A model generated the notes under the pieces. That model saw nothing but the letters and a program-made list of their open reading frames with translations, was not told the origin of the DNA and searched no databases. From assembly GCA_017303755.1 (NCBI GenBank), contig JAFLBS010000003.1, forward strand, positions 343,808 through 407,807: a stretch of DNA of 64,000 nt. Direction: 5' to 3'. Source of the stretch: Flavobacteriales bacterium (GTDB lineage: Bacteria; Bacteroidota; Bacteroidia; Flavobacteriales; Flavobacteriaceae). The position numbers and the translations under genes are program-made. Positions 36,654 through 44,499 of this stretch are shown here, in pieces; the first letter of the stretch is position 1, and each line of letters starts with the position of its first letter.

Positions 36654-37712
36654 ATGAATATAAAAATTACTGGCTCTGGAAGTTATATTCCAACCGAAAT
36701 AGTTTCCAATATCGATTTTGCGCAACATGTTTTTCTGAATGATGACGGAACTCCTTTTCCACATCCAAATGATGTGGTAGCACAAAAATTTTTAGAGATA
36801 ACCGGAATTCAAGAACGTCGCTATGTAACTGATGATTTGCTTACTTCAGATATTGCTGTAATCGCAGCTCAAAAAGCCATAGCCGATGCCAAAGTTGATC
36901 CCGAAACCCTAGATTACATTATCTTTGCTCACAACTTTGGTAACGTAAAAAAAGGTGCCATTCAAACCGACTTATTGCCTAGTTTGGCATCAAGAGTTAA
37001 ATACGATTTGCGCATTAAAAATCCAAAATGCGTTGCTTATGATATGCTTTTTGGCTGTCCGGGTTGGGTGGAAGGCGTGATTCAAGCACAAGCATTTATC
37101 AAAGCTGGAATGGCAAAAAAATGTTTGGTGATTGGTGCCGAAACTCTATCACGTGTGGTTGATTTACACGATCGCGATTCGATGATCTATTCCGATGGAG
37201 CTGGAGCAACTATCATAGAAGCCACTGAAGATGAAGGCGGAATTCTAGCGCACGAAACAGCGACTTATGCTTACGACGAAGCCTACTATTTGCACTTTGG
37301 AAATTCTTTCAACAAAGAGCACGATCCCGATGTGCGTTACATCAAAATGAACGGTAGAAAAATCTACGAGTTTGCTTTGAGTAATGTTCCGCTTGCCATG
37401 AAAGAATGTTTGGATAAAAGCGGTATCGACATCAGTCAGGTGAAAAAAATACTCATTCACCAAGCCAACGAAAAAATGGACGAAGCCATCATTCAACGTT
37501 TTTTCCGTTTATACAAACAAACCGCACCCGAGGGAATTATGCCAATGAGCATTCACAAACTCGGAAACTCAAGCGTAGCAACGGTTCCAACACTATACGA
37601 TTCGTTAGTAAAAGGCCAAATTGAAAATCAAGAACTACACAAAGGCGATGTAATTATTTTCGCTTCTGTTGGAGCTGGAATGAACATTAATGCGATTGTG
37701 TATCAGATGTGA
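36654..37712 (+). CDS. 3-oxoacyl-ACP synthase III family protein (FabH-like)
   Basis: The 352-residue thiolase-fold protein has the Cys-His-Asn set of KAS III: C135 in DMLFGCPGWVEG, His in ILIHQANEKM and Asn in HKLGNSSVAT. It is longer than E. coli FabH by an insert near residues 28-45 (FLNDDGTPFPHPNDVV). This matches the subgroup common in Bacteroidetes beside the true fabH, so the gene may not be the essential housekeeping enzyme. The following methyltransferase is separated by a long hairpin. Confidence 0.88.
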   Translation: MNIKITGSGSYIPTEIVSNIDFAQHVFLNDDGTPFPHPNDVVAQKFLEITGIQERRYVTDDLLTSDIAVIAAQKAIADAKVDPETLDYIIFAHNFGNVKKGAIQTDLLPSLASRVKYDLRIKNPKCVAYDMLFGCPGWVEGVIQAQAFIKAGMAKKCLVIGAETLSRVVDLHDRDSMIYSDGAGATIIEATEDEGGILAHETATYAYDEAYYLHFGNSFNKEHDPDVRYIKMNGRKIYEFALSNVPLAMKECLDKSGIDISQVKKILIHQANEKMDEAIIQRFFRLYKQTAPEGIMPMSIHKLGNSSVATVPTLYDSLVKGQIENQELHKGDVIIFASVGAGMNINAIVYQM

Positions 37713-37727
37713 TTTTTTTAAGTTTAT

Positions 37728-37787
37728 AGTTTGTTGTTTATGGTTTATGGTTAATTTTGTGCAACCATAAACAATAAACCACAAACT
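37728..37787. repeat. Long intergenic inverted repeat (TTTATGG words)
   Basis: Two 25-nt arms (37728-37752 and 37763-37787) pair with only two mismatches around a 10-nt loop. They are built of GTTTATGG/CCATAAAC words. It fills the gap between the ketoacyl synthase and methyltransferase genes. Confidence 0.85.
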
Positions 37788-37792
37788 GTTCG

Positions 37793-38314
37793 ATGTACGA
37801 AAAAACATTTCCAAATAAACGCTTCAAACACACTTTAGAGTTTTTACAAAAACACATTACAACATCCGAAACTATTTTCGATTTGGGTGTGCCAAATCCG
37901 TTTTCTAAAATCATGGAAGAAAATGGGTATACCGTAAAAAACACTAAAGGTGAAGATTTAGACAACGATCAAACTGCATTACAAACCGAGAGTTACGAAG
38001 TGTTTACCGCTTTTGAAATCTTCGAACATTTACTCAATCCATACACCGTTTTACAAAATGTAAAATGCAACAAAGCACTGATTTCAATTCCACTTCGTTT
38101 GTGGTTTTCACCTGCGTACCGTAGTAAAACCGATATGTGGGACAGGCATTACCACGAATTTGAAGATTGGCAACTCGATTGGCTTTTGGAAAAAACCGGT
38201 TGGAAAATTGTCGATCGATTAAAATTCACACATCCAGTTAAAAAATTCGGATTCCGACCGTTGTTGCGTTATTTTACGCCACGGTATTACATGGTGTACG
38301 CCGAAAGAAAATAG
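37793..38314 (+). CDS. Class I SAM-dependent methyltransferase-like protein
   Basis: The 173-residue protein has a degenerate SAM-binding region (ETIFDLGVPNPFSKIMEENGY) and the typical FEIFEHLLNPYTVLQNV block after it. The short RHYHEFEDWQLDWLLEKTGWKIVDR segment is like Methyltransf_23 proteins acting in glycan or lipid paths. It is shorter than the family average. It precedes a glycosyltransferase gene by 34 bp, so both may modify a surface glycan. Confidence 0.78.
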   Translation: MYEKTFPNKRFKHTLEFLQKHITTSETIFDLGVPNPFSKIMEENGYTVKNTKGEDLDNDQTALQTESYEVFTAFEIFEHLLNPYTVLQNVKCNKALISIPLRLWFSPAYRSKTDMWDRHYHEFEDWQLDWLLEKTGWKIVDRLKFTHPVKKFGFRPLLRYFTPRYYMVYAERK

Positions 38315-38348
38315 TCACAGTCGCAGTATTCAGTCTCAGAAAACAACC

Positions 38349-39197
38349 ATGAAGTACTATATTGTCATTCCGTCGCACAACGAGCAACATTTTGTTTCTA
38401 AAACCTTACATTCTTTGGTGGAGCAAACGATTTTGCCATCCAAGGTAGTGGTCGTGAATGATAATTCTACTGACAGAACCGAAGAAGTAATTAACGCTTT
38501 CGCTAATGAACATTCGTGGATTACTCTGGTTAATTCAACTTCAGATGCAATTCATTTACCCGGAAGCAAAGTGATTCAAGCTTTTCAAAAAGGATTGGAA
38601 ATCTTAGACGACAACTATGATTTTATTGTAAAAGCCGATGCCGATTTGATTTTTCCGCCTAATTATTTTGAAACCATCATCACCCATTTTCAATCGGATG
38701 AGCGAATTGGTATGGTCGGCGGATTTGCTTACATCGAAAAAAACGGCGAATGGATTTTAGAAAACCTAACTGATAAAGATCACATTCGCGGTGCTTTTAA
38801 AGCGTACCGAAAAGAATGTTTCAAACAAATTGGCGGTTTAAAATCTGCAATGGGTTGGGATACAGTTGACGAACTACTCTCTAAATTTTACAATTGGAAA
38901 GTCGTAACCGACGAATCATTAAAAGTAAAACATCTAAAACCAACTGGTGCTAACTATAACAAAACCGCTCGTTACAAACAAGGTGAAGCTTTTTACACTT
39001 TGGGATATGGATTTCTCATCACAGCAATAGCTTCAGCTAAATTGGCAATGATGAAGAAAAAACCACTTCTCTTTATCGATTACATCAAAGGGTTTTGGAA
39101 AGCTAAAATCGAGAATAAACCACTATTAGTTACTGACGAGCAAGCAAAATTCATTCGCAACTACCGTTGGAAAAAAATGAAAGAAAAATTGTTTTAA
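38349..39197 (+). CDS. Family 2 glycosyltransferase
   Basis: The 282-residue GT-A protein has YYIVIPSHNEQHFVSKTLHSLVEQ at the start, nucleotide-sugar contacts in NDNSTDRT, the DxD motif in VKADADLIFPPNYFE, and an acceptor region GWDTVDELLSKFYNW. It likely transfers a sugar to a surface polysaccharide or lipid; donor and acceptor are unknown. It probably shares a transcript with the methyltransferase. CAGT-word repeats fill the short spacer. Confidence 0.88.
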   Translation: MKYYIVIPSHNEQHFVSKTLHSLVEQTILPSKVVVVNDNSTDRTEEVINAFANEHSWITLVNSTSDAIHLPGSKVIQAFQKGLEILDDNYDFIVKADADLIFPPNYFETIITHFQSDERIGMVGGFAYIEKNGEWILENLTDKDHIRGAFKAYRKECFKQIGGLKSAMGWDTVDELLSKFYNWKVVTDESLKVKHLKPTGANYNKTARYKQGEAFYTLGYGFLITAIASAKLAMMKKKPLLFIDYIKGFWKAKIENKPLLVTDEQAKFIRNYRWKKMKEKLF

Positions 39198-39201
39198 AGA
39201 A

Positions 39202-39235
39202 AAAATCCAAATTCAATAACTCGAATTTGGATTTT
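39202..39235. terminator. Convergent terminator
   Basis: AAAATCCAAATTC pairs with GAATTTGGATTTT (13 bp perfect, 8-nt loop) between the glycosyltransferase (plus) and the Calx-beta protein gene (minus). The T-run is better on the minus strand. Confidence 0.87.
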
Positions 39236-39254
39236 ATACTTTAAAATAGACTAT

Positions 39255-42200
39255 TTATTCTTTACTGATTTTAATAACTTTACTTTCACCTAAACTTGTA
39301 ATTTTCAGAAAATACACTCCTTTGTTTAGTGATGAGAAATCAATTTCAGTTTGCAAATCATTTACTTCTTTTCTCAATACAACCTGTCCTAAAATAGAAT
39401 TCACTTCAATTGCATCGATAATCGAATCATTGGATAGGTACAAATTGTTTTTAACGGGATTTGGATAGTATTTCAATTGATTAAATACTGAAATAGCATT
39501 TCCTAAACTAGCTACAAACTCAGTAGTAAATACCTCAGTAACTATCGGCGGATTGGTATCAAAATAGATGCTTGCAAAATTAGGTATAACATCACCAACT
39601 GCATAACCTGGTTTAGGTTTAATTTGAAAAGTTACATATCCTTTGCCAGTAGTAGTTCCTTCAATAGATGGTGGTAAATTGATTCCGTTGAATTTCCATG
39701 TTAAATTTGCACCTATCCGTTCCAAAATATAATCTGCACTTGCATCAATCATCTTCAAAGAGGAAGGTTCTAACATATCATCCAAAACATCAGTAATTTT
39801 TACAAAATTAGCACTAGCTGTTCCTGTATTTTCAAAACGAATGGTGTACGTCAAATAATCATCTGGAGTAAAACTTGAAAATAGTATTTTCCCTCCGTGA
39901 GATTCTTTCTTGTCATTTGGATCATACGGACCAACTACTGTTTGAGTTAAACTGGAAGTATTATTTGCTGGAAGTATATCTCCAAGAGGCATTGTTATAG
40001 AAGCAGAACTGGTAAGTTGATCGCCTAAATTTGCAGTTGGAAAAGTGGGAACTAGCATTTCTATAAAAATATAACGGGTTTCATAAGGCAATAAATCAGT
40101 GAAGTTATAGGTAAACCCTGTTGCATTTAGTACCGCAGTGGATTCAGATGTTCCTATAAGTGTTACAGCACTAGGTTTTGTATAGGTTATTGTTCCCGAA
40201 GGCACCAATTGATTAGAATAATTTCTGTAGATGATATAATCGTTATACACTTCACCCAATCGTGGAGAAAAACAAAATGGTATTAGATGAACGGACAAAT
40301 CTTGATAAGGAATGGCATTAATTGGAAAATTTTTAGTTGCTATTCCGGAACCCGTTGGAACTGTTACATTTGAATATGAAGTCGAACAAGAATTATACGT
40401 ATAATACGGTGTATCAACATTATAGGTTAAATTATAAACAGTAGTTGGGTCCGATTCATATAAGTATTGTGGTGTGGAAGCGTAGATGTTGTGAACCACA
40501 CCTCCATTGATTGAATAGTCATAATTTCCGTAAGGAAAACTCACCTCTAAACCATTTTGGTTTCCATTCGAATCAGAATCAATAAATGCATTAAGTTTTA
40601 AACCATCACTAACATTTAAAACTATAGGCAACAGACCAATTGATGCTTGATCATCGGTGTATGCATTGACCGTAACACCATTGTAAATTCCTTCAAAAAC
40701 AGAGTAAAAATTATTAGCAACAACTCCGTTGGAAAGATCACTTTGAGTAATGATGTAAAAGGCCTGAAAAGTTGTTGTGTCAGATGCTCCGACTGCTAGA
40801 CTAGCAATTGGTCCGCCTGTAAAATTAGTTACGTTAGCTACCGAAGTAACTTCAACGTTAGTAACGGGAGCATTTCCAATATTAGAAATAATATAGGATA
40901 CATTGATTGCATCGCCAACATTGGTAAAACCGTCGCCATTCAAATCAAAATAAGCTGCAGAATGGCTCACTGTGAGTGGTGATTTTACATATACATAAAT
41001 AGGGCTAGTGCTACAGTACGTCGGATTAGCAACTTCACAAGCGTTGTAAATTAATTGATAATAACCCATTGGTGTTGAAGAAGGAATAGTAAGTTGACCT
41101 TGAGCGTTCAATGTAGCTCCAATAGGGTTTGCATCTAATGTTAAAACCGCATCAGTTGCATTCAAAGGTAATCCGTGCAATAAGTCGTTGGCCAATACAT
41201 TAAAATTCCCTTCTACACCAAAAACGGCTTCTACTGTATCATATTCTAAATGTATATTATAAATATCATGCAAATTAATCAGAAGTGTTGCTGTATTATT
41301 AAAGGTTGAAGGTGAAGTATTAGTAACTACAACTGAAAAAATTTCTGTTGATTCTTGTAATGTATCCATTAATGCTTCTATTGGAACCATGACATACATT
41401 TGCCCTGCTGGAATTGTAACAGTTGTATTAACTGAGGTGAAATCGGTAGTTCCTGCCGTTCCCGTCTGAGTAGTAACTTGCAAAACCGTGTCGGTTGATA
41501 CTACATCTGAAATACCTACAATAACATAGTATGTATCTCCTTCATCAACACCATAACCTCCATCGTCTGCAAAAACATCTAAGTCGGGTAATCCGTCATT
41601 ATCTTTAATTGACACTTCCGAAACAAGTGACGTATTAGTTGTATTTCCAGAAGCAACTGTAGCATTTAGAGTAAACTTTTCAAGAGGTTCATCAACAACA
41701 TCATTTGTAGTTGGAATTGCAACCGTTGTTGATCTACTTCCAGCTAATATGGTATTTGTATTGGTTATTGAGGTATAATCGGCTAATGATGCTGTTCCAG
41801 GAGAAGTTGTAAAATTAATAACTACATTAGAGTTATAAGGTCTGTTTAAACGAGCCGAAACTGTTGCCGTTTGACCTTCACTAACCAAAGTACTGTCAAT
41901 TGAAACTGTAGGCGTGGTATCGTTATCCAATAAGGAAACTGTTTTCGTAAAAACAGGATTAGTTGTGCTTCCGCTAATCACGTTGGTTGTTAGTATAAAA
42001 TCTTCATCAGATTCAATTAAAGCGTCGTCAGTAATTGAAATACTTGTTGCTGCTAAAGTTTGGCCTGCTGGAATGGTAAGTACTGTATTGACAGGTGTAA
42101 AATCAGCAGTACCAGCAGTTCCGTATGAGCTAACACAAGAAAATGAAATGTCTGTATTAAAAGGATTTGACAAACTATAACCTACTGATAAATCTCCCGC

Positions 42201-42644
42201 ACCTTCATATTTACTGAGAAAACCATTTGAATTCAAGGTAGGAACTGTATCGTTATCAATGATATATGCATAGGTATAATTAGAAGCATTTGATGTATTT
42301 CCAGTAGTAACTGTTGCCGTTATTCTGAAGTATTCATTTTCTTCTGGAAGCGCATCACTTATGGTATTTACATAAAAAATTGGACTCATAGTTTGACCAG
42401 CTGCAATGGTTATTGTTGTACTGATTGCTGTAAAATCAGAACTCAATGCCGTTTCATCTTGAGTAGTCACTGCAACTGAAATTGGTGTTGCAATTGCACC
42501 TGATATTGCCAATCTACAGGCAATAGAATTTCCTTCAATAGCATTACTTGATGAAGGATAGTTGAAATACAAATAGGGATTTTGAGAAAATGCTGTAGTT
42601 AAAAACAACATTAGTACTACGGTAAAAAAAAGTTTCTTTTTCAT
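39255..42644 (-). CDS. T9SS-secreted Calx-beta repeat surface protein
   Basis: The 1129-residue protein has a signal peptide (about 1-20) and four Calx-beta-like domains (about residues 30-450; each has an AGTxDFTxVNTxVTIPAGQ-like core). An Ig-like linker with VLANDLLHG follows, then a repeat of the DUF11 sort. Next come a DxNxDGxxxxxD calcium-type loop (DLNGDGFTNVGD) and a FDTNPPI-containing domain. A type A T9SS sorting domain (YYPNPVKNNLYL to VIKISKE) ends it. It is probably a calcium-binding adhesin or matrix protein, carried out by the T9SS. A structured repeat element lies upstream. Confidence 0.9.
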   Translation of the reverse strand: MKKKLFFTVVLMLFLTTAFSQNPYLYFNYPSSSNAIEGNSIACRLAISGAIATPISVAVTTQDETALSSDFTAISTTITIAAGQTMSPIFYVNTISDALPEENEYFRITATVTTGNTSNASNYTYAYIIDNDTVPTLNSNGFLSKYEGAGDLSVGYSLSNPFNTDISFSCVSSYGTAGTADFTPVNTVLTIPAGQTLAATSISITDDALIESDEDFILTTNVISGSTTNPVFTKTVSLLDNDTTPTVSIDSTLVSEGQTATVSARLNRPYNSNVVINFTTSPGTASLADYTSITNTNTILAGSRSTTVAIPTTNDVVDEPLEKFTLNATVASGNTTNTSLVSEVSIKDNDGLPDLDVFADDGGYGVDEGDTYYVIVGISDVVSTDTVLQVTTQTGTAGTTDFTSVNTTVTIPAGQMYVMVPIEALMDTLQESTEIFSVVVTNTSPSTFNNTATLLINLHDIYNIHLEYDTVEAVFGVEGNFNVLANDLLHGLPLNATDAVLTLDANPIGATLNAQGQLTIPSSTPMGYYQLIYNACEVANPTYCSTSPIYVYVKSPLTVSHSAAYFDLNGDGFTNVGDAINVSYIISNIGNAPVTNVEVTSVANVTNFTGGPIASLAVGASDTTTFQAFYIITQSDLSNGVVANNFYSVFEGIYNGVTVNAYTDDQASIGLLPIVLNVSDGLKLNAFIDSDSNGNQNGLEVSFPYGNYDYSINGGVVHNIYASTPQYLYESDPTTVYNLTYNVDTPYYTYNSCSTSYSNVTVPTGSGIATKNFPINAIPYQDLSVHLIPFCFSPRLGEVYNDYIIYRNYSNQLVPSGTITYTKPSAVTLIGTSESTAVLNATGFTYNFTDLLPYETRYIFIEMLVPTFPTANLGDQLTSSASITMPLGDILPANNTSSLTQTVVGPYDPNDKKESHGGKILFSSFTPDDYLTYTIRFENTGTASANFVKITDVLDDMLEPSSLKMIDASADYILERIGANLTWKFNGINLPPSIEGTTTGKGYVTFQIKPKPGYAVGDVIPNFASIYFDTNPPIVTEVFTTEFVASLGNAISVFNQLKYYPNPVKNNLYLSNDSIIDAIEVNSILGQVVLRKEVNDLQTEIDFSSLNKGVYFLKITSLGESKVIKISKE

Positions 42645-42756
42645 GTTTTTTCTTTTGTTATATAGTAGATGTAAAGTAATGCAAAAAGTTGCTTTTAATT
42701 GTAGTGAAATTATTATTTGTTGGTTTTGACCGAGAATTTGCTTTTTTTAAAAAAAC

Positions 42757-42917
42757 TGCGTTAGGGATTACCTTTCGGTCTGTTCGGCCTATGGCCTCGA
42801 GTGAAGTGAAAATCCTTTTGCGGAATGCAATGGAGCAAAAGATTGAAACTAATAGCCCGGCCCGAAGGGACACGAGACTGCTAAGTCGACTGCCCGAAGG
42901 GAAACGCCCAAAAAAAC
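42757..42917 (+). ncRNA. Structured intergenic element, GCGTT...AACGC type, copy 2
   Basis: The outer stem GCGTT (42758-42762) pairs with AACGC (42903-42907), and AGGGATT with AATCCTT. The middle words AATGCAATGGA and CAAAAGAT match the copy at 22625-22774. Two GCCCGAAGGGA mini-hairpins, direct repeats of each other, close the 3' part. It occupies most of the 332-bp gap between the Calx-beta gene and mlaE, on the mlaE strand. The rest of the gap shows only a -7 box. Confidence 0.65.
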
Positions 42918-42952
42918 TATAACCACATACTGTAAAACTCATAACTTCTCAC

Positions 42953-42960
42953 TATTTTTG
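42953..42960 (+). promoter_or_regulatory. Possible -7 box (TATTTTTG) of the mlaE-mlaF operon
   Basis: TATTTTTG matches TAnnTTTG. A CTG 20 bp upstream (42930-42932) could stand in for the -33 TTG. The ATG follows at 42977. Confidence 0.5.
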
Positions 42961-42976
42961 ACCATATTCTAAAATT

Positions 42977-43726
42977 ATGATGCTAGTACGCTATTTATCG
43001 CAAATAGGAAAATACTTTTTGATGCTGAAAGAAGTCTTCAACAAGCCCACCAAATGGAGTGTGATGCGTGGGCTTATTTTCAAAGAAATTGACGACTTAG
43101 TCATTGATTCTTTGGGAATTGTGGCGTTCATTTCATTTTTTGTTGGTGGTGTAGTTTCGATACAAACAGCGCTCAATTTAACCAATCCATTGATTCCGAA
43201 AGAGTTGATTGGATTTGCAACGCGTCAATCGGTGATTTTAGAATTTGCACCTACTTTTATTTCCATTATCATGGCGGGAAAAATGGGTTCGTTTATCACT
43301 TCAAGTATAGGAACCATGCGTGTTACCGAGCAAATTGATGCGTTGGAAGTAATGGGAGTAAACTCGTTGAACTATTTAGTTTTTCCAAAAATTATAGCGC
43401 TTCTACTCTACCCTTTTGTAATTGGAATTGCGATGTTTTTAGGAATTTTAGGCGGTTGGATGGCTGGAGTTTATGGCGGATTTACCTCAGCAGATGAATT
43501 CATCAAAGGTATTCAAACCGATTTTATTCCGTTTCACATTGCGTATGCATTCATTAAAACAACCGTTTTTGCGATGATTTTGGCAACCATTCCGTCGTTT
43601 CATGGTTATTATATGAAAGGTGGCGCTTTGGAAGTAGGAAAAGCGAGTACTGTAGCATTTGTTTGGACTTCAGTAGTCATTATTTTGGTCAATTATATAT
43701 TAACTCAATTACTTTTAGCAAAATGA
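42977..43726 (+). CDS. mlaE: MlaE family ABC transporter permease
   Basis: The 249-residue integral membrane protein has the MlaE pattern: a first amphipathic stretch, then about five membrane segments (around 45-70, 90-115, 145-170, 190-215, 225-245), with IGTMRVTEQIDALEVMGVNSLNYLVFPK in the central cytoplasmic loop. MlaE works with MlaF to move phospholipids across the inner membrane. Its TGA overlaps the ATG of mlaF (ATGA). No MCE/MlaD gene follows. Confidence 0.92.
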   Translation: MMLVRYLSQIGKYFLMLKEVFNKPTKWSVMRGLIFKEIDDLVIDSLGIVAFISFFVGGVVSIQTALNLTNPLIPKELIGFATRQSVILEFAPTFISIIMAGKMGSFITSSIGTMRVTEQIDALEVMGVNSLNYLVFPKIIALLLYPFVIGIAMFLGILGGWMAGVYGGFTSADEFIKGIQTDFIPFHIAYAFIKTTVFAMILATIPSFHGYYMKGGALEVGKASTVAFVWTSVVIILVNYILTQLLLAK

Positions 43727-44499
43727 TAGAGGTAAAAAATGTCGAAAAATCGTTTGGCGAATCGAAAGTTCTAAAAGGAATTTCTACCGTTTTTGAAACG
43801 GGAAAAACCAATTTGATCATCGGACAAAGTGGATCGGGAAAAACTGTTTTGCTAAAATCGTTATTGGGAATTTTTACTCCAGATGTAGGAACTATCTCTT
43901 TTGACGGCAGAATTTACTCTGATTTGACTGCGGATGAAAAACGAGAATTACGTACTGAAATCGGGATGGTTTTTCAAGGAAGTGCGTTGTTTGACAGTAT
44001 GACTGTGGAAGAAAATGTGGGTTTCCCATTGAAAATGTTCACAACCAAAACTCCTGCTGAAATTAAAGAACGAGTTGATTTTGTTATTCACAGAGTTAAT
44101 TTGATTGATGCCAATCACAAAAAACCTTCTGAAATTTCGGGTGGAATGCAAAAACGTGTAGCAATTGCACGAGCGATTGTAAACAACCCAAAGTATTTGT
44201 TTTGTGACGAACCGAATTCAGGTTTAGATCCAAAAACAGCGATTGTGATTGATAATTTAATTCAGGAAATCACTCAGGAATACAACATTACTACTGTTGT
44301 TAACACGCACGACATGAATTCGGTGATGGAAATCGGTGAGAAAATCATTTTCCTTAAAAATGGAATTCTAGCTTGGGAAGGCACCAAAAAAGACATCTTC
44401 AAAACGGATAATGAAGCCATAGTTGACTTCGTATATTCATCGAATCTATTCAAAAAAATCAGAAAAGCACAGATCAAAGGTGATTTATCGGGCGACTAA
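43723..44499 (+). CDS. mlaF: ABC transporter ATP-binding protein (MlaF-like)
   Basis: The protein is 258 residues from the ATG at 43723 (MIEVKNVEKSFG); the frame from 43663 overlaps mlaE heavily and is not needed. Walker A is IGQSGSGKT, the signature is SGGMQKRVAIARA, Walker B is LFCDEPNSGLDP, with the switch His in NTHDM. It powers MlaE in lipid transport. Its last 15 bases overlap the end of the convergent T9SS gene, so no terminator fits between them. Confidence 0.93.
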   Translation: MIEVKNVEKSFGESKVLKGISTVFETGKTNLIIGQSGSGKTVLLKSLLGIFTPDVGTISFDGRIYSDLTADEKRELRTEIGMVFQGSALFDSMTVEENVGFPLKMFTTKTPAEIKERVDFVIHRVNLIDANHKKPSEISGGMQKRVAIARAIVNNPKYLFCDEPNSGLDPKTAIVIDNLIQEITQEYNITTVVNTHDMNSVMEIGEKIIFLKNGILAWEGTKKDIFKTDNEAIVDFVYSSNLFKKIRKAQIKGDLSGD

